A DNA stretch of 36,982 nt from assembly GCA_946498375.1 (NCBI GenBank), contig CAMMOI010000008.1, positions 1-36,982 of the forward strand, written 5' to 3'. Shown piece by piece: positions 1 to 8,686 of this stretch. Each line of letters begins with the position of its first letter. The first letter of the stretch is position 1. The notes beneath the pieces are model-generated. The model had not been told where the DNA came from. It was given only the letters and a program-made list of their open reading frames with translations, and did not search any database. Both the position numbers and the translations under genes were made by a program. The stretch comes from an uncultured Mycoplasmatota bacterium. GTDB lineage: Bacteria > Bacillota_I > Bacilli_A > RF39 > UBA660.

Positions 1-5
1 ATGAT

Positions 6-34
6 AATATATCATTTTACTTTTTTATTGTCAA
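6..34 (-). promoter_or_regulatory. Promoter for a gene beyond the left edge
   Basis: On the minus strand there is a consensus -35 TTGACA (29-34), a 17-base spacer and a -10 TATATT (6-11) preceded by TG one base upstream, which makes an extended -10. It points out of the window to the left, so the next leftward gene should start just outside. The rest of 1-168 is AT-rich and non-coding. It holds two copies of TTGACATTTTTTT at 43-55 and 61-73 on the plus strand, with no gene to serve. Confidence 0.6.
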
Positions 35-168
35 TATCTTTTTTGACATTTTTTTCAAAATTGACATTTTTTTATTTTACATTGTTAATGCCACTTATTA
101 TCATATTAGAATTATATTTATTTGTCACAATATTATACCTCAAAAATGTAAAGTATTAAAAAAAGAAA

Positions 169-2154
169 CTATTTTTTATATTTAAGTAATTCTGGATTTA
201 TACTTTTCCATTTTTTTACAAAATAGTTTCCTTTTTCTAAAATTAGTTCATCATGTTTTTTACTACCTGCTTTAGTTGTTTGATGAGGTAAGTGGCCAAC
301 ACCTAAGTAAGAACAATAATATATTTGATAGCCTTCATTTCTTATTTTTAAAGTTAAATCCGTATCTTCATAGCATGTTGGATCATATGCCTCATCAAAA
401 CCCTCTACTTGTTCTAAAATCTGTTTTTTTGTCAAAAACCCACATGTTGCCAAGTAACCTACATCACTCCTAGCTCGAACATTAGGCATCATCGCTCTAA
501 AATCATAGTTATCAACATAGCGATATGATAAACCATACTCATTAAACCATCCAGCATTCCAAGCCACTGCACCAATATTACTTAAATCAGTAAATAATTC
601 TAAATAATTATCTAACCAGTACTTATGTAGTACCCATTGATCACTGTCTAAAAACAAAATATACTCATTTGAAGCATTGGATATTCCTAAATTTCTGCCA
701 GATGAACACCCATTTTTTGAATTTTGAATAATTTTTATATTTTTATCAGATTTATAAGTTTTTAACATTTTTTCATAAGATCCATCACTGCTTTGATTGT
801 CTACAACAATAATCTCGTAATTATAACGATCATTAAATTTTTTTAAACTATCTACACATCTAAATATTACTTTATCATTATTATAATTTAGAACTATTAC
901 TGAAATATTATTATAGTATTTACTAGGACATTTCTTTATACCTTTTTGACTTAAGGATTCTAACAATTTAATACATCTACTATACCAGTTGTTCTCTTCA
1001 ATAAAATTTCTAGCCATAGTTTCATTTACTTTCTTTTTAGAATTCAATACTTTTTTCCATTCACTAGCATTAGATCCAACATAAAGATTTGGGTATCCTA
1101 ATATATCTGGAAGTGGAGTAGAAATTATTTTTTTATTCATAGCTATATACTCAAAAATTTTAAGTGGCGAAACATACTTTCCAATATTATCTACTTTAAA
1201 TGGCAAAATTGCATAATCAGTATAAAATAAATACGAAGGCAAATCTTGTTGGTTTTTGATCCCTAAAAAATGAATATTCTTAATTTTTCTTTTTCCTTTA
1301 TCAAGAGCACTTGTATCTCCAATTAAATTAATTTCTATTTCGGGATTTTTTATTGCTAGCTCATAAACTAAATCCCAATCAAACCACTCGCCCCAAAGGC
1401 TTCCATAATAAAGCAAAGTCTTTTTACCTATAATTAAATCTTGAGGTTTAGAATATGTTTTATTTATATCAAATAATTCATCATCTACTGCATTTGGTAA
1501 ATATACTATCTTTTTTTTCTCAATGCCATAACGATCTAAATAACTCTTTAACTGATCAACTAGTGGTTTGGCTGTAGCTGTTAAAATAGTAGAGTATTCT
1601 AACATTTCTTTTAAAGTATCAGCATCAAATACTTCATTTCCCAGAGAACTTTCCCAATTATCTATATTTTCATATATAATTTTAGCTTTTTTATCTCTTA
1701 AAATTTTTAAGTATTTTTTAAACTTTGTACAAGGAGCCTCAAAAATGGCTATATCGTTAGATGAAATTAGATTTTCTATTTTACTTACATTAACGTTTTT
1801 AATATGCATATGCATACAACACGGAATATCCATTTTAATTTTTTTAGACTCACTTGAATCAAAAGCAAAGATGTAATAAACACTATAACCTAATTTATTA
1901 AATATTTTTGCAAGTTGGGCGCTTCGTTGTCCTCCGCCAACATCATAATAAGCAACAGATGCAAAAATAAATATTTTTTCTTTTGTTTTTGGTAATAAAG
2001 AATCATCATTTAAAGATATAATTTCTCTTTCAAATTCTATAGGTTTACTAGCAAGTTTAGATACTCTATACTTCACGTTATTAACTAACCAACTAGTTGT
2101 TTTTATCGGTCCATGTAATTTATTATAATCAACAATTTTTTTTAATTTACTCAT
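169..2154 (-). CDS. Two-domain glycosyltransferase (GT4-like + GT2)
   Basis: A 661-residue cytoplasmic protein carrying two glycosyltransferase domains, probably acting on a lipid-linked surface polymer. Residues about 58-390 look like a GT-B enzyme of the GT4/GT1 clade: a GGG loop at 73-75 and an SPLKIFEYIA donor-site segment with Glu335. Residues about 416-640 are a GT2 (GT-A) domain: VDNQSSDGS at 451-459, a DSD metal site at 503-505 and an EDTDL motif at 596-600. No membrane segment is visible. I chose the ATG at 2154 because AAAGAGG lies six bases upstream; a TTG 18 bases further up has no ribosome site and overlaps the previous gene. It follows the polymerase-TagA fusion with one base between stop and start, so the two are co-transcribed and probably build the same polymer. 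The sugars cannot be inferred. Domain calls are firm, the role is inference. Confidence 0.85.
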   Translation of the reverse strand: MSKLKKIVDYNKLHGPIKTTSWLVNNVKYRVSKLASKPIEFEREIISLNDDSLLPKTKEKIFIFASVAYYDVGGGQRSAQLAKIFNKLGYSVYYIFAFDSSESKKIKMDIPCCMHMHIKNVNVSKIENLISSNDIAIFEAPCTKFKKYLKILRDKKAKIIYENIDNWESSLGNEVFDADTLKEMLEYSTILTATAKPLVDQLKSYLDRYGIEKKKIVYLPNAVDDELFDINKTYSKPQDLIIGKKTLLYYGSLWGEWFDWDLVYELAIKNPEIEINLIGDTSALDKGKRKIKNIHFLGIKNQQDLPSYLFYTDYAILPFKVDNIGKYVSPLKIFEYIAMNKKIISTPLPDILGYPNLYVGSNASEWKKVLNSKKKVNETMARNFIEENNWYSRCIKLLESLSQKGIKKCPSKYYNNISVIVLNYNNDKVIFRCVDSLKKFNDRYNYEIIVVDNQSSDGSYEKMLKTYKSDKNIKIIQNSKNGCSSGRNLGISNASNEYILFLDSDQWVLHKYWLDNYLELFTDLSNIGAVAWNAGWFNEYGLSYRYVDNYDFRAMMPNVRARSDVGYLATCGFLTKKQILEQVEGFDEAYDPTCYEDTDLTLKIRNEGYQIYYCSYLGVGHLPHQTTKAGSKKHDELILEKGNYFVKKWKSINPELLKYKK

Positions 2155-2155
2155 A

Positions 2156-4318
2156 TTATACCTCTTTATCAAATATAGAAATAACTACAAATATTATTAA
2201 TCGAAAAACTCCTTTTATTCTTTTTGGTTCTAAAATCATTCGATACAACCACTCTAGTTTTAGCTTTTGAATAATTTTAGGTGCTCGTTTTAAATTTCCA
2301 CTTATCACATCAAAGCTACCACCTACTGGCATAAATACTTTAACATATTTTAATCTTTTTTTGTTTCTAATTATAAAGTCTTCTTGAAGAGGACTTCCCA
2401 AAGCCACAAATAAAATATTTGCTTTAGAAGCATTAATTTTACTGATCACTTTTTCTTCTTCTTCATAACCAGAAATTGTTCCCACTATTTTAATATTACT
2501 ATATTTTTCTTCTAATTTTAATTTAGCTTTTGCAGCTACACCTTTTTTTGCTCCGTATAAAAAGACAGTATGATTATATTTAGAAGATTCTTGACAAATC
2601 TTAAGCATTAGATCAATTCCAGCTATACGTCTTTTTATATTACCTCCTCTTAATTTTGAAATTAAAACAATTCCCTCTCCATCAGGTATTTGAATCTTTT
2701 CTTTGTTAAAAAGTTTTTTCTTTTCTAAATCATTTTTATGATCTAAAATAATGAAAGGATTTATATTAACAATAAATTTTGTTTTATTATCAAAAATCTT
2801 AGGTATTAATGAATCCATAGATAATGTTGTAACATTAAACCCTAAAATATTTTCTGTGCCAGTGTTTTCTTTTTTTATTCTTACTTCATTTACTAAGATA
2901 GATAAAACTACACTTAAAGGTATTATAGTACTAGTTGCATTTAAAATATTACCGCTATAATAAGAAGAGATAAACATTAAACCACAGCCTAATAATAAAG
3001 CAATATTTTTTTCAGTATATTTATTTTTTAAATCAAAAGTTATTTTAATAATGCAATATATTAATAATATAAAATACAATCCTAAAAGCAAACAAACTCC
3101 AATAACGCCCAATGAATAATACTGCATTACAAAATCTTGTTCAATATTAAAGATATTCATTACTCTACTATATGTTAAACCAAACCAATCATCTAAGTTA
3201 TTATCATTAATTTGTTTTACTCGTTTTATCATTGCCAGTTCCATAAAGCGAGCATTCCCTGTTTGTTCAATATTTAAATCACTTACCTTTTGCCAAAATT
3301 CTTTATCATATTGATAAGGATATGCAACTTTATAAAAATTAGGATCAATTTGTTTGCTTTCTAATTTAACTATTAAATCATCTTTAACTTCATACTCATT
3401 AGTCACTTGCGCATTAGAATTTTTTATAAAATCTATTGGTTTATTATTATAAATTGCATTATAGTATTCATTTCGCATTGATAAGGGACTAAAGGGAATT
3501 ATTAAAACAACTCCAACACAAATTAAAATGTTTAGACCTATACCAAATTTATTAATACCTTTTTTTATATTTAAAATAAAATAAATAATTGTTAAAATAA
3601 ATATTTCAATTAAAGTGCCATATATAGCAAGACGATTGCCAATCATTAACATAGATACAACAATTAAAATCTGCAATATATAATCAAGCGGTTTTTTATT
3701 AGAATATGCCTCATAACAAATTAAAGGAAAATAAAGTAATAAAACTGCTACTATTTGATTAGATAAATGAAAAAATCCTTTAGATGAACCAGCCATAAAA
3801 TCATATATGTCATAATTAAACCACTTAAAAATAGGAATAGTTGTATGCTCAAAATTATAAGCAGTGTAAGAAAGAGATAATAAATCAGAAATTATTATAG
3901 ATAAAGTAATGAATGCGACTATTAACTTAATGTATTTTTTTACATTTACATATTTTATATTTAATTTACAAACTATATAAAAGATCATAATATTTGATAG
4001 CATTTTAAAAATATAGAGTAATTCACTTAAGAAAGAGTAATTGAAATTACCAGGAACAAGAGAATAGAAATTTGTAGCATTTATATGATGCATTAAAATA
4101 TAAAATAATAATGCAGCACCATAAAGAATAAAATATTTAAAATGCTTAACAGAAAAATTATTAATTAACGTAATTATAAATATAATGCTAATAAATACAG
4201 TTCGAATTAATGTAGATATAGGGTTATAAAAAATATGTAAATCTAAAAATACAGATACAACATAAAATATCAAAAAAGCATTTATCAGCACTTTATTAAT
4301 AGTGGCAGTATTCTTCAT
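2156..4318 (-). CDS. Wzy/O-antigen-ligase-like membrane protein fused to WecG/TagA glycosyltransferase
   Basis: A 720-residue fusion. Residues 1-485 are a polytopic membrane domain with about ten or more hydrophobic segments and a long outside loop (about 280-390). This resembles O-antigen polymerases and ligases, though I see no decisive motif. Residues about 491-715 are a WecG/TagA/CpsF (GT26) domain: PDGEG at 545-549, whose Asp546 aligns with the catalytic Asp of TagA, GSPLQED at 641-647, GGSFD at 666-670, RAP at 678-680 and EWLYR...EPKR at 689-700. TagA-type enzymes add N-acetylmannosamine or a related sugar to undecaprenyl-diphospho-GlcNAc, the product of TagO, which is encoded just upstream. 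So linkage synthesis and polymer assembly may sit in one chain. The ATG has AGAAAGGG about eight bases upstream. The gene has its own promoter and forms an operon with the downstream glycosyltransferase. Confidence 0.8.
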   Translation of the reverse strand: MKNTATINKVLINAFLIFYVVSVFLDLHIFYNPISTLIRTVFISIIFIITLINNFSVKHFKYFILYGAALLFYILMHHINATNFYSLVPGNFNYSFLSELLYIFKMLSNIMIFYIVCKLNIKYVNVKKYIKLIVAFITLSIIISDLLSLSYTAYNFEHTTIPIFKWFNYDIYDFMAGSSKGFFHLSNQIVAVLLLYFPLICYEAYSNKKPLDYILQILIVVSMLMIGNRLAIYGTLIEIFILTIIYFILNIKKGINKFGIGLNILICVGVVLIIPFSPLSMRNEYYNAIYNNKPIDFIKNSNAQVTNEYEVKDDLIVKLESKQIDPNFYKVAYPYQYDKEFWQKVSDLNIEQTGNARFMELAMIKRVKQINDNNLDDWFGLTYSRVMNIFNIEQDFVMQYYSLGVIGVCLLLGLYFILLIYCIIKITFDLKNKYTEKNIALLLGCGLMFISSYYSGNILNATSTIIPLSVVLSILVNEVRIKKENTGTENILGFNVTTLSMDSLIPKIFDNKTKFIVNINPFIILDHKNDLEKKKLFNKEKIQIPDGEGIVLISKLRGGNIKRRIAGIDLMLKICQESSKYNHTVFLYGAKKGVAAKAKLKLEEKYSNIKIVGTISGYEEEEKVISKINASKANILFVALGSPLQEDFIIRNKKRLKYVKVFMPVGGSFDVISGNLKRAPKIIQKLKLEWLYRMILEPKRIKGVFRLIIFVVISIFDKEV

Positions 4319-4341
4319 ACAAATACCCTTTCTATAAATTT

Positions 4342-4370
4342 ATTTTATCAAATTGAATTATTAATGTCCA
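4342..4370 (-). promoter_or_regulatory. Promoter for the polymerase-TagA operon
   Basis: The -35 TGGACA (4365-4370), a 17-base spacer and an extended -10 TG-A-TAAAAT (4342-4347) lie between the tagO terminator and the start at 4318. This suggests that the fusion gene and its partner are transcribed separately from tagO. Confidence 0.55.
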
Positions 4371-4377
4371 TAAAATG

Positions 4378-4406
4378 AAAAAATAGCTAAATTTATTTAA
4401 CTATTT
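4378..4406 (-). terminator. Terminator after tagO
   Basis: Minus-strand hairpin with 12-base arms (4395-4406 and 4381-4392, one G-T wobble) and a two-base apex, followed by a short T run. The tagO stop codon lies inside it. The stem is almost all A-T, so it may be leaky. Confidence 0.5.
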
Positions 4407-5460
4407 TATCTTTGCCATGTTTAGCTTTATGATTAAATAATATATCTGTTTTAAGTACAAAGAATAATAACAGAATCATTAATAAAATATAAATTGCAAT
4501 AGATATTTGATTATCACCTAAAACATAAAAAATAGATACTGCTGAAAATATTGCGCTAATAGCATAAATAATTAAAATTGTTTTTCTTTGTGTAAATTTC
4601 ATTTTTAAAAGTTGATGATGAAAATGCTCTTTATCTGCCTTCATTATTCCTTGTCCTTTTATAAGGCGTCTTATAATAGCAAATACAACATCAAATATTG
4701 GAACGGCTAAAATCAAAAGGGGAATAATTAATGATGTAATAGTCATTGCTTTAAACCCTAAAAGTGAAATAATAGAAATAATAAATCCTAAAAATTGACT
4801 GCCACTATCTCCCATAAAAATTGTAGCTGGAGGAAAATTATAAATTAAAAATCCTAAAGTTGATCCTAACATTATTAATGATAAGATGATATCTAGTCCA
4901 CCTAAAGTATTTAAAATAAAAGCTATAATTGCAATTGTAATAAAATAAATACAAGATATGCCACTTGCCAAGCCATCTAAGCCATCTATTAGATTCATAG
5001 CATTAGTTATAGCAACTATTATAAATATAGTAAAAATATAATTTAAAGGAAATGGTATTATTAAATAAAAACCAAATACAGATATATCAGTTAAAACTAT
5101 ATTTCCATAAAACGTTGTTATACAAGCTGCTATAATTTGAACAATAAACTTATATCTCGCTTTAATTGGATTAATATCATCAAAAATTCCCATTAAAACA
5201 ATCAAAAAGCTTGCAATTAAAACTGATAGCATCCTAACTGACCCACTATCAAAAAGCATATATCCAACTAAAAATGCTAAAAAAATGGCTACTCCGCCTA
5301 ACCTTGGCATAGGTTTTTTATGAACTTTGCGTTCATTAGGATAATCTAGAGCATTAACATGGATTGAAACTTTTTTCATTATAGGAACCAATATAGCACT
5401 AACTACAAAAGTTATCATAATAATGATAAAAACATTATTACCATTTATTTCAAAATTCAT
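4393..5460 (-). CDS. tagO: Undecaprenyl-phosphate GlcNAc-1-phosphate transferase (TagO/WecA family)
   Basis: Integral membrane enzyme that moves GlcNAc-1-phosphate from UDP-GlcNAc onto undecaprenyl phosphate, the first step of teichoic acid and other surface glycopolymers. The 355 residues form about ten membrane segments. The family's cytoplasmic motifs are all present: a DD pair at 94-95, NAMNLIDGLDGLA at 153-165 with Asp159 and Asp162, GDSGS at 217-221 and HFHH at 279-282. The ATG has AGGAGATG upstream and a good promoter. Its product is the acceptor expected for the TagA domain encoded next downstream. Family is certain; TagO rather than another WecA-type name rests on the neighbour. Confidence 0.9.
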   Translation of the reverse strand: MNFEINGNNVFIIIMITFVVSAILVPIMKKVSIHVNALDYPNERKVHKKPMPRLGGVAIFLAFLVGYMLFDSGSVRMLSVLIASFLIVLMGIFDDINPIKARYKFIVQIIAACITTFYGNIVLTDISVFGFYLIIPFPLNYIFTIFIIVAITNAMNLIDGLDGLASGISCIYFITIAIIAFILNTLGGLDIILSLIMLGSTLGFLIYNFPPATIFMGDSGSQFLGFIISIISLLGFKAMTITSLIIPLLILAVPIFDVVFAIIRRLIKGQGIMKADKEHFHHQLLKMKFTQRKTILIIYAISAIFSAVSIFYVLGDNQISIAIYILLMILLLFFVLKTDILFNHKAKHGKDKIVK

Positions 5461-5506
5461 ACTACATCTCCTAGAAATTATTATATACTAAAAATTCCTA
5501 ATTATC

Positions 5507-5535
5507 ATTATAAACGCATTTTAAATCTAAATCAA
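5507..5535 (-). promoter_or_regulatory. tagO promoter
   Basis: A -35 TTGATT (5530-5535), exactly 17 bases, and a perfect -10 TATAAT (5507-5512). The start would fall about 40 bases before the tagO ATG. Confidence 0.7.
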
Positions 5536-5544
5536 CTTATGCAT

Positions 5545-5568
5545 AAAAAAAAGAGCCTTCATGACTCC
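5545..5568 (-). terminator. Terminator after the YfcC-type carrier
   Basis: Minus-strand stem GAGTC/GGCTC (one G-T pair) with loop ATGAA, followed directly by eight T and preceded by an A run that includes the stop codon. It separates the carrier gene from tagO. Confidence 0.75.
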
Positions 5569-5572
5569 ATTT

Positions 5573-7036
5573 TTACATATATCTGATAATTGTAAAAATT
5601 ATCAATAAACCAACTGTCAATCCAAGCAAGAATCTCCAAATATATTTCATCCAATCCTTGTATGGAATATTAAGATAAGCAAGACCTAGCATTAATATTC
5701 CACTTGTTGGCGCTATAAACCCAGCTAATCCATGCATTGAATTCATAATAATAGCTGATAAACTTGAATAATCTCCGGCAAGTGATACAAAATAACTTCC
5801 TAATGTATAAGCAGTATAATCCATATCAACATTGAAAATTGATGCAATAAATGTAGCAAGAGATGCTAAATAAATATTGAAATTACTAGTAAGACCTACA
5901 ATCCAATCTACTATTGTAGGTACGATAGGATTCCATACTACAATAATAAATACTGCATATATCATTACTAATAATAAGATTAATCTACTTATCTTTTTAA
6001 TTCCTGAAATAAAATCTTCAATTAGTTTATCAAAACCAATCTTATAAGCTAAAGCAATTATTAAAGTAGCTAGAATAAGAATAACTTCTAAATTAAACAA
6101 ATCCCAAGAACCAAATGCTTTAACAATTCCTATATTTTCACTACCCATAAGATATGAAAATATATTATATCCGCCAACTTGAATTCCCGTTAACCATGTA
6201 TGAAAATTATCAAAAACTTCTATTTTAAATGAAGTATTCCATGCTACAAACCCTAAAATTTGCAATGCTGCAATAAATAAAAATATTATCATTAAGGGCC
6301 AAGCTTTTGAACCATTAGCCTTCTTTTCAGTTTTTGTAGATTTTGATTTTTTTTCTTCAACTATAAATCCAAATTTATCATCTATTTCATAATTTTCTTT
6401 GCTCTTACTTTTTAGTATGCTTTTAGCATGTAAAAAATTAAAGAAATTAAATAAAATAAATGTAAGAACAAATATAGCCACCTTAGTTATAATTTCTGTA
6501 TTAAATTCCATAGTAAAATAAGAATTAATATAATTATAAGCATATGGGCTATATGTAGCTCCTAAGCGTCCAATTAAAATAGAGCCAAATGTAGTAGATA
6601 TAGCATTAAATTTATCAAGTTTTAAATTTAAAATAATTGTTATAATAAAAGGTACAAATAATAACAAATTATATATTTCACTAGTAATTGAGGCAAGGCC
6701 AGCATATACAAATGAAGTAATTAAAATAAATGCAATTTCTTTTCCTTTTAATTTGTTTACTATTTTGGTAACTAAATTTTTATAAGCATTTAATTGTGAT
6801 AAAACTCCATAAAAGCCACCTAAAACAATTAAAAATGATACTTGATATAATATTGTACTTAATGAATAAAGTCCTGAGCCAAATAAATCAGCAATACCTA
6901 AACGAGATATTTCTCCAATATACATTTCTGTACCAGTATATTGACTAACAGGAATAATCCATGTAAGTAAAGCAACAAATAAAATAACTATTGCTACTAT
7001 TTTAAATAAATCATGTTTTTTTAACATTTCTTTCAT
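5573..7036 (-). CDS. YfcC-family (DcuC/ArcD-like) membrane carrier
   Basis: A 487-residue polytopic membrane protein with about twelve hydrophobic segments. The order of parts matches the YfcC/C4-dicarboxylate anaerobic carrier superfamily: an N-terminal segment ending WIIPVSQY, a middle charged cytoplasmic loop (about 205-245, Lys/Glu-rich) and a C-terminal MHGLAGFIAPTSGILMLGLA segment (about 441-460), a family hallmark. Substrates in this family are poorly defined (dicarboxylates, basic amino acids, peptides), so none is assigned. A very strong GGAGGAGG lies six bases before the ATG. It is transcribed alone, between its own promoter and a terminator. Confidence 0.75.
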   Translation of the reverse strand: MKEMLKKHDLFKIVAIVILFVALLTWIIPVSQYTGTEMYIGEISRLGIADLFGSGLYSLSTILYQVSFLIVLGGFYGVLSQLNAYKNLVTKIVNKLKGKEIAFILITSFVYAGLASITSEIYNLLLFVPFIITIILNLKLDKFNAISTTFGSILIGRLGATYSPYAYNYINSYFTMEFNTEIITKVAIFVLTFILFNFFNFLHAKSILKSKSKENYEIDDKFGFIVEEKKSKSTKTEKKANGSKAWPLMIIFLFIAALQILGFVAWNTSFKIEVFDNFHTWLTGIQVGGYNIFSYLMGSENIGIVKAFGSWDLFNLEVILILATLIIALAYKIGFDKLIEDFISGIKKISRLILLLVMIYAVFIIVVWNPIVPTIVDWIVGLTSNFNIYLASLATFIASIFNVDMDYTAYTLGSYFVSLAGDYSSLSAIIMNSMHGLAGFIAPTSGILMLGLAYLNIPYKDWMKYIWRFLLGLTVGLLIIFTIIRYM

Positions 7037-7056
7037 TCCAATCCTCCTCCAACCCC

Positions 7057-7084
7057 ATTATATCACAAAAAAAAGAAATGCAAA
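7057..7084 (-). promoter_or_regulatory. Promoter of the YfcC-type carrier
   Basis: A perfect -10 TATAAT (7057-7062) and a weak -35 TTTGCA (7079-7084) with a 16-base spacer. Confidence 0.45.
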
Positions 7085-7130
7085 TATATTTATAGTGAAA
7101 ATATATTCACATTATCTTAAAGATTAATTA

Positions 7131-8615
7131 TTACTTTTTTTCTTTCATTGTCGGAAATAATAGTACATCTCGAATTGATTCCTGTTCTAAAAATAACATG
7201 CATAATCTATCAATTCCATAACCGATTCCCCCAGCAGGTGGCATACCATATTCTAAAGCCTCAATGAAATCCATATCTATATCATTGGCCTCATCATTTC
7301 CTAATTCTCTTTGCTTAATTTGTTCTTCAAAACGATTTAATTGATCAATTGGATCATTTAATTCTGTATATGCATTGGCAAATTCTTTTCCCCCAATAAA
7401 CAATTCAAAACGATCTACAAATCTTGGATCATCAGGATTCTTTTTGGTAAGAGGAGAAATTTCAATAGGATGTCCATATAAAAAAGTTGGTTGAATTAAA
7501 GTCTCTTCTACATATTTTTCAAAAAATAAATTAATAATATGCCCTACACTATGTTCATGATCTTCCACAATAATATTATGTTTAGCTGCTAAATCTAGAG
7601 CCTGTTTAGCTGTAATATCTTTCTTAAAATCTATCCCTGTTTTCTCCTTTATGGCATCAACCATACTAATTCTTTTCCAAGGACCTTCTAAATTAATTTC
7701 ATTACCATACCAATTATATTTCATTTTACCAATAACATCACGAGCTATTGTTTGATACATTTTTTCTGTTAAGTCCATCATCCCCTCTAAATCACTATAA
7801 GCAAGATAAGCTTCCATTAAAGTGAATTCAGGATTATGTTTTGGGTCCATACCTTCGTTTCTAAACACTCTACCTATTTCATATACTGCTTCCATTCCCC
7901 CAACTAATAAACGTTTAAGTGGTAATTCTAAAGCAATACGAAGATACATATCTAAATCTTGAGTATTATGATGAGTTATAAAAGGCTTAGCAGAAGCACC
8001 AGTCAGAAGGGTTGATAAAATTGGTGTTTCCACTTCTACAAAACCTTGTTCATCCATAAATTTTTGAATACATCTAATAATTTTTGGACGCATAAAGGCA
8101 ACATTTCTAGCTTCTTCATTCATTATTAAATCAACATATCTTCTTCTGTAACGTTCTTCTATATCTGTTAATCCATGAAATTTTTCTGGTAAAGGCCTTA
8201 AAGCTTTAACTAAGTGAGTATATTCTAAACATTTTAAAGTTACTTCACCAGTTTTAGTTTTCATAACCTTACCTCGCACGCCAACAATATCACCAATATC
8301 AGCACTCTTAAAAAGAGAATAAGCATCTTCAGCAACATCATTAACAGATATATATATTTGAATTAAACCTGTTTTATCTTTAATTGTAAAAAAAGATGCC
8401 TTTCCCATTTTGCGAATAAACATAATTCGACCTGCTACAGTATACTCATCGTTGATATTCTCAAATTCATCATGGGCAATATCTTTATACTTATTTTTAA
8501 TATCATCAGCAAATCCTGTACGACTAAACTTTTGACCAAACGGATCAATTCCTAAATCTTTTATTTTTTCTAGCTTTTCTCTTCTTACTAATTCTTGCTC
8601 GCTATATTCACGCAT
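7131..8615 (-). CDS. lysS: Lysyl-tRNA synthetase, class II
   Basis: Charges tRNA-Lys in the cytoplasm. The N-terminal OB-fold anticodon domain (YTVAGRIMFIRKMGKASFF) is followed by the class II core: motif 2 around FRNEGMD and motif 3 GGIGYGIDRL, 33 residues from the end. I place the start at the ATG at 8615 (494 residues, close to the usual 495-505): GGAG lies nine bases upstream, and the first possible ATG at 8648 overlaps the promoter and has no ribosome site. An ATG at 8621 is only three bases from GGAG. The gene has no T-box leader; the 5' untranslated part is very short. Confidence 0.95.
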   Translation of the reverse strand: MREYSEQELVRREKLEKIKDLGIDPFGQKFSRTGFADDIKNKYKDIAHDEFENINDEYTVAGRIMFIRKMGKASFFTIKDKTGLIQIYISVNDVAEDAYSLFKSADIGDIVGVRGKVMKTKTGEVTLKCLEYTHLVKALRPLPEKFHGLTDIEERYRRRYVDLIMNEEARNVAFMRPKIIRCIQKFMDEQGFVEVETPILSTLLTGASAKPFITHHNTQDLDMYLRIALELPLKRLLVGGMEAVYEIGRVFRNEGMDPKHNPEFTLMEAYLAYSDLEGMMDLTEKMYQTIARDVIGKMKYNWYGNEINLEGPWKRISMVDAIKEKTGIDFKKDITAKQALDLAAKHNIIVEDHEHSVGHIINLFFEKYVEETLIQPTFLYGHPIEISPLTKKNPDDPRFVDRFELFIGGKEFANAYTELNDPIDQLNRFEEQIKQRELGNDEANDIDMDFIEALEYGMPPAGGIGYGIDRLCMLFLEQESIRDVLLFPTMKEKK

Positions 8616-8639
8616 TTTCATCAACTCCAATTTGTTTTT

Positions 8640-8668
8640 AGTATACATTTTTTATTTATAAAAAGCAA
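8640..8668 (-). promoter_or_regulatory. lysS promoter
   Basis: A -35 TTGCTT (8663-8668), 17 bases, and a -10 TATACT (8640-8645). It overlaps the upstream ATG at 8648, which supports the shorter lysS start at 8615. Confidence 0.55.
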
Positions 8669-8686
8669 TGCAAGGAAAATATTTTT

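Noticed and set aside
43-73. Two copies of TTGACATTTTTTT, 18 bases apart, on the plus strand
   Set aside because: Only two copies, low complexity, and no plus-strand gene follows. They look like a chance or small tandem duplication in an AT-rich gap, not a CRISPR or operator array.
276-473. Plus-strand open frame inside the first glycosyltransferase (similar ones at 1568, 2751, 10491, 12955, 19290, 29411, 34820, 36476)
   Set aside because: No ribosome site, composition unlike the neighbours, and each overlaps a well-supported gene on the other strand.
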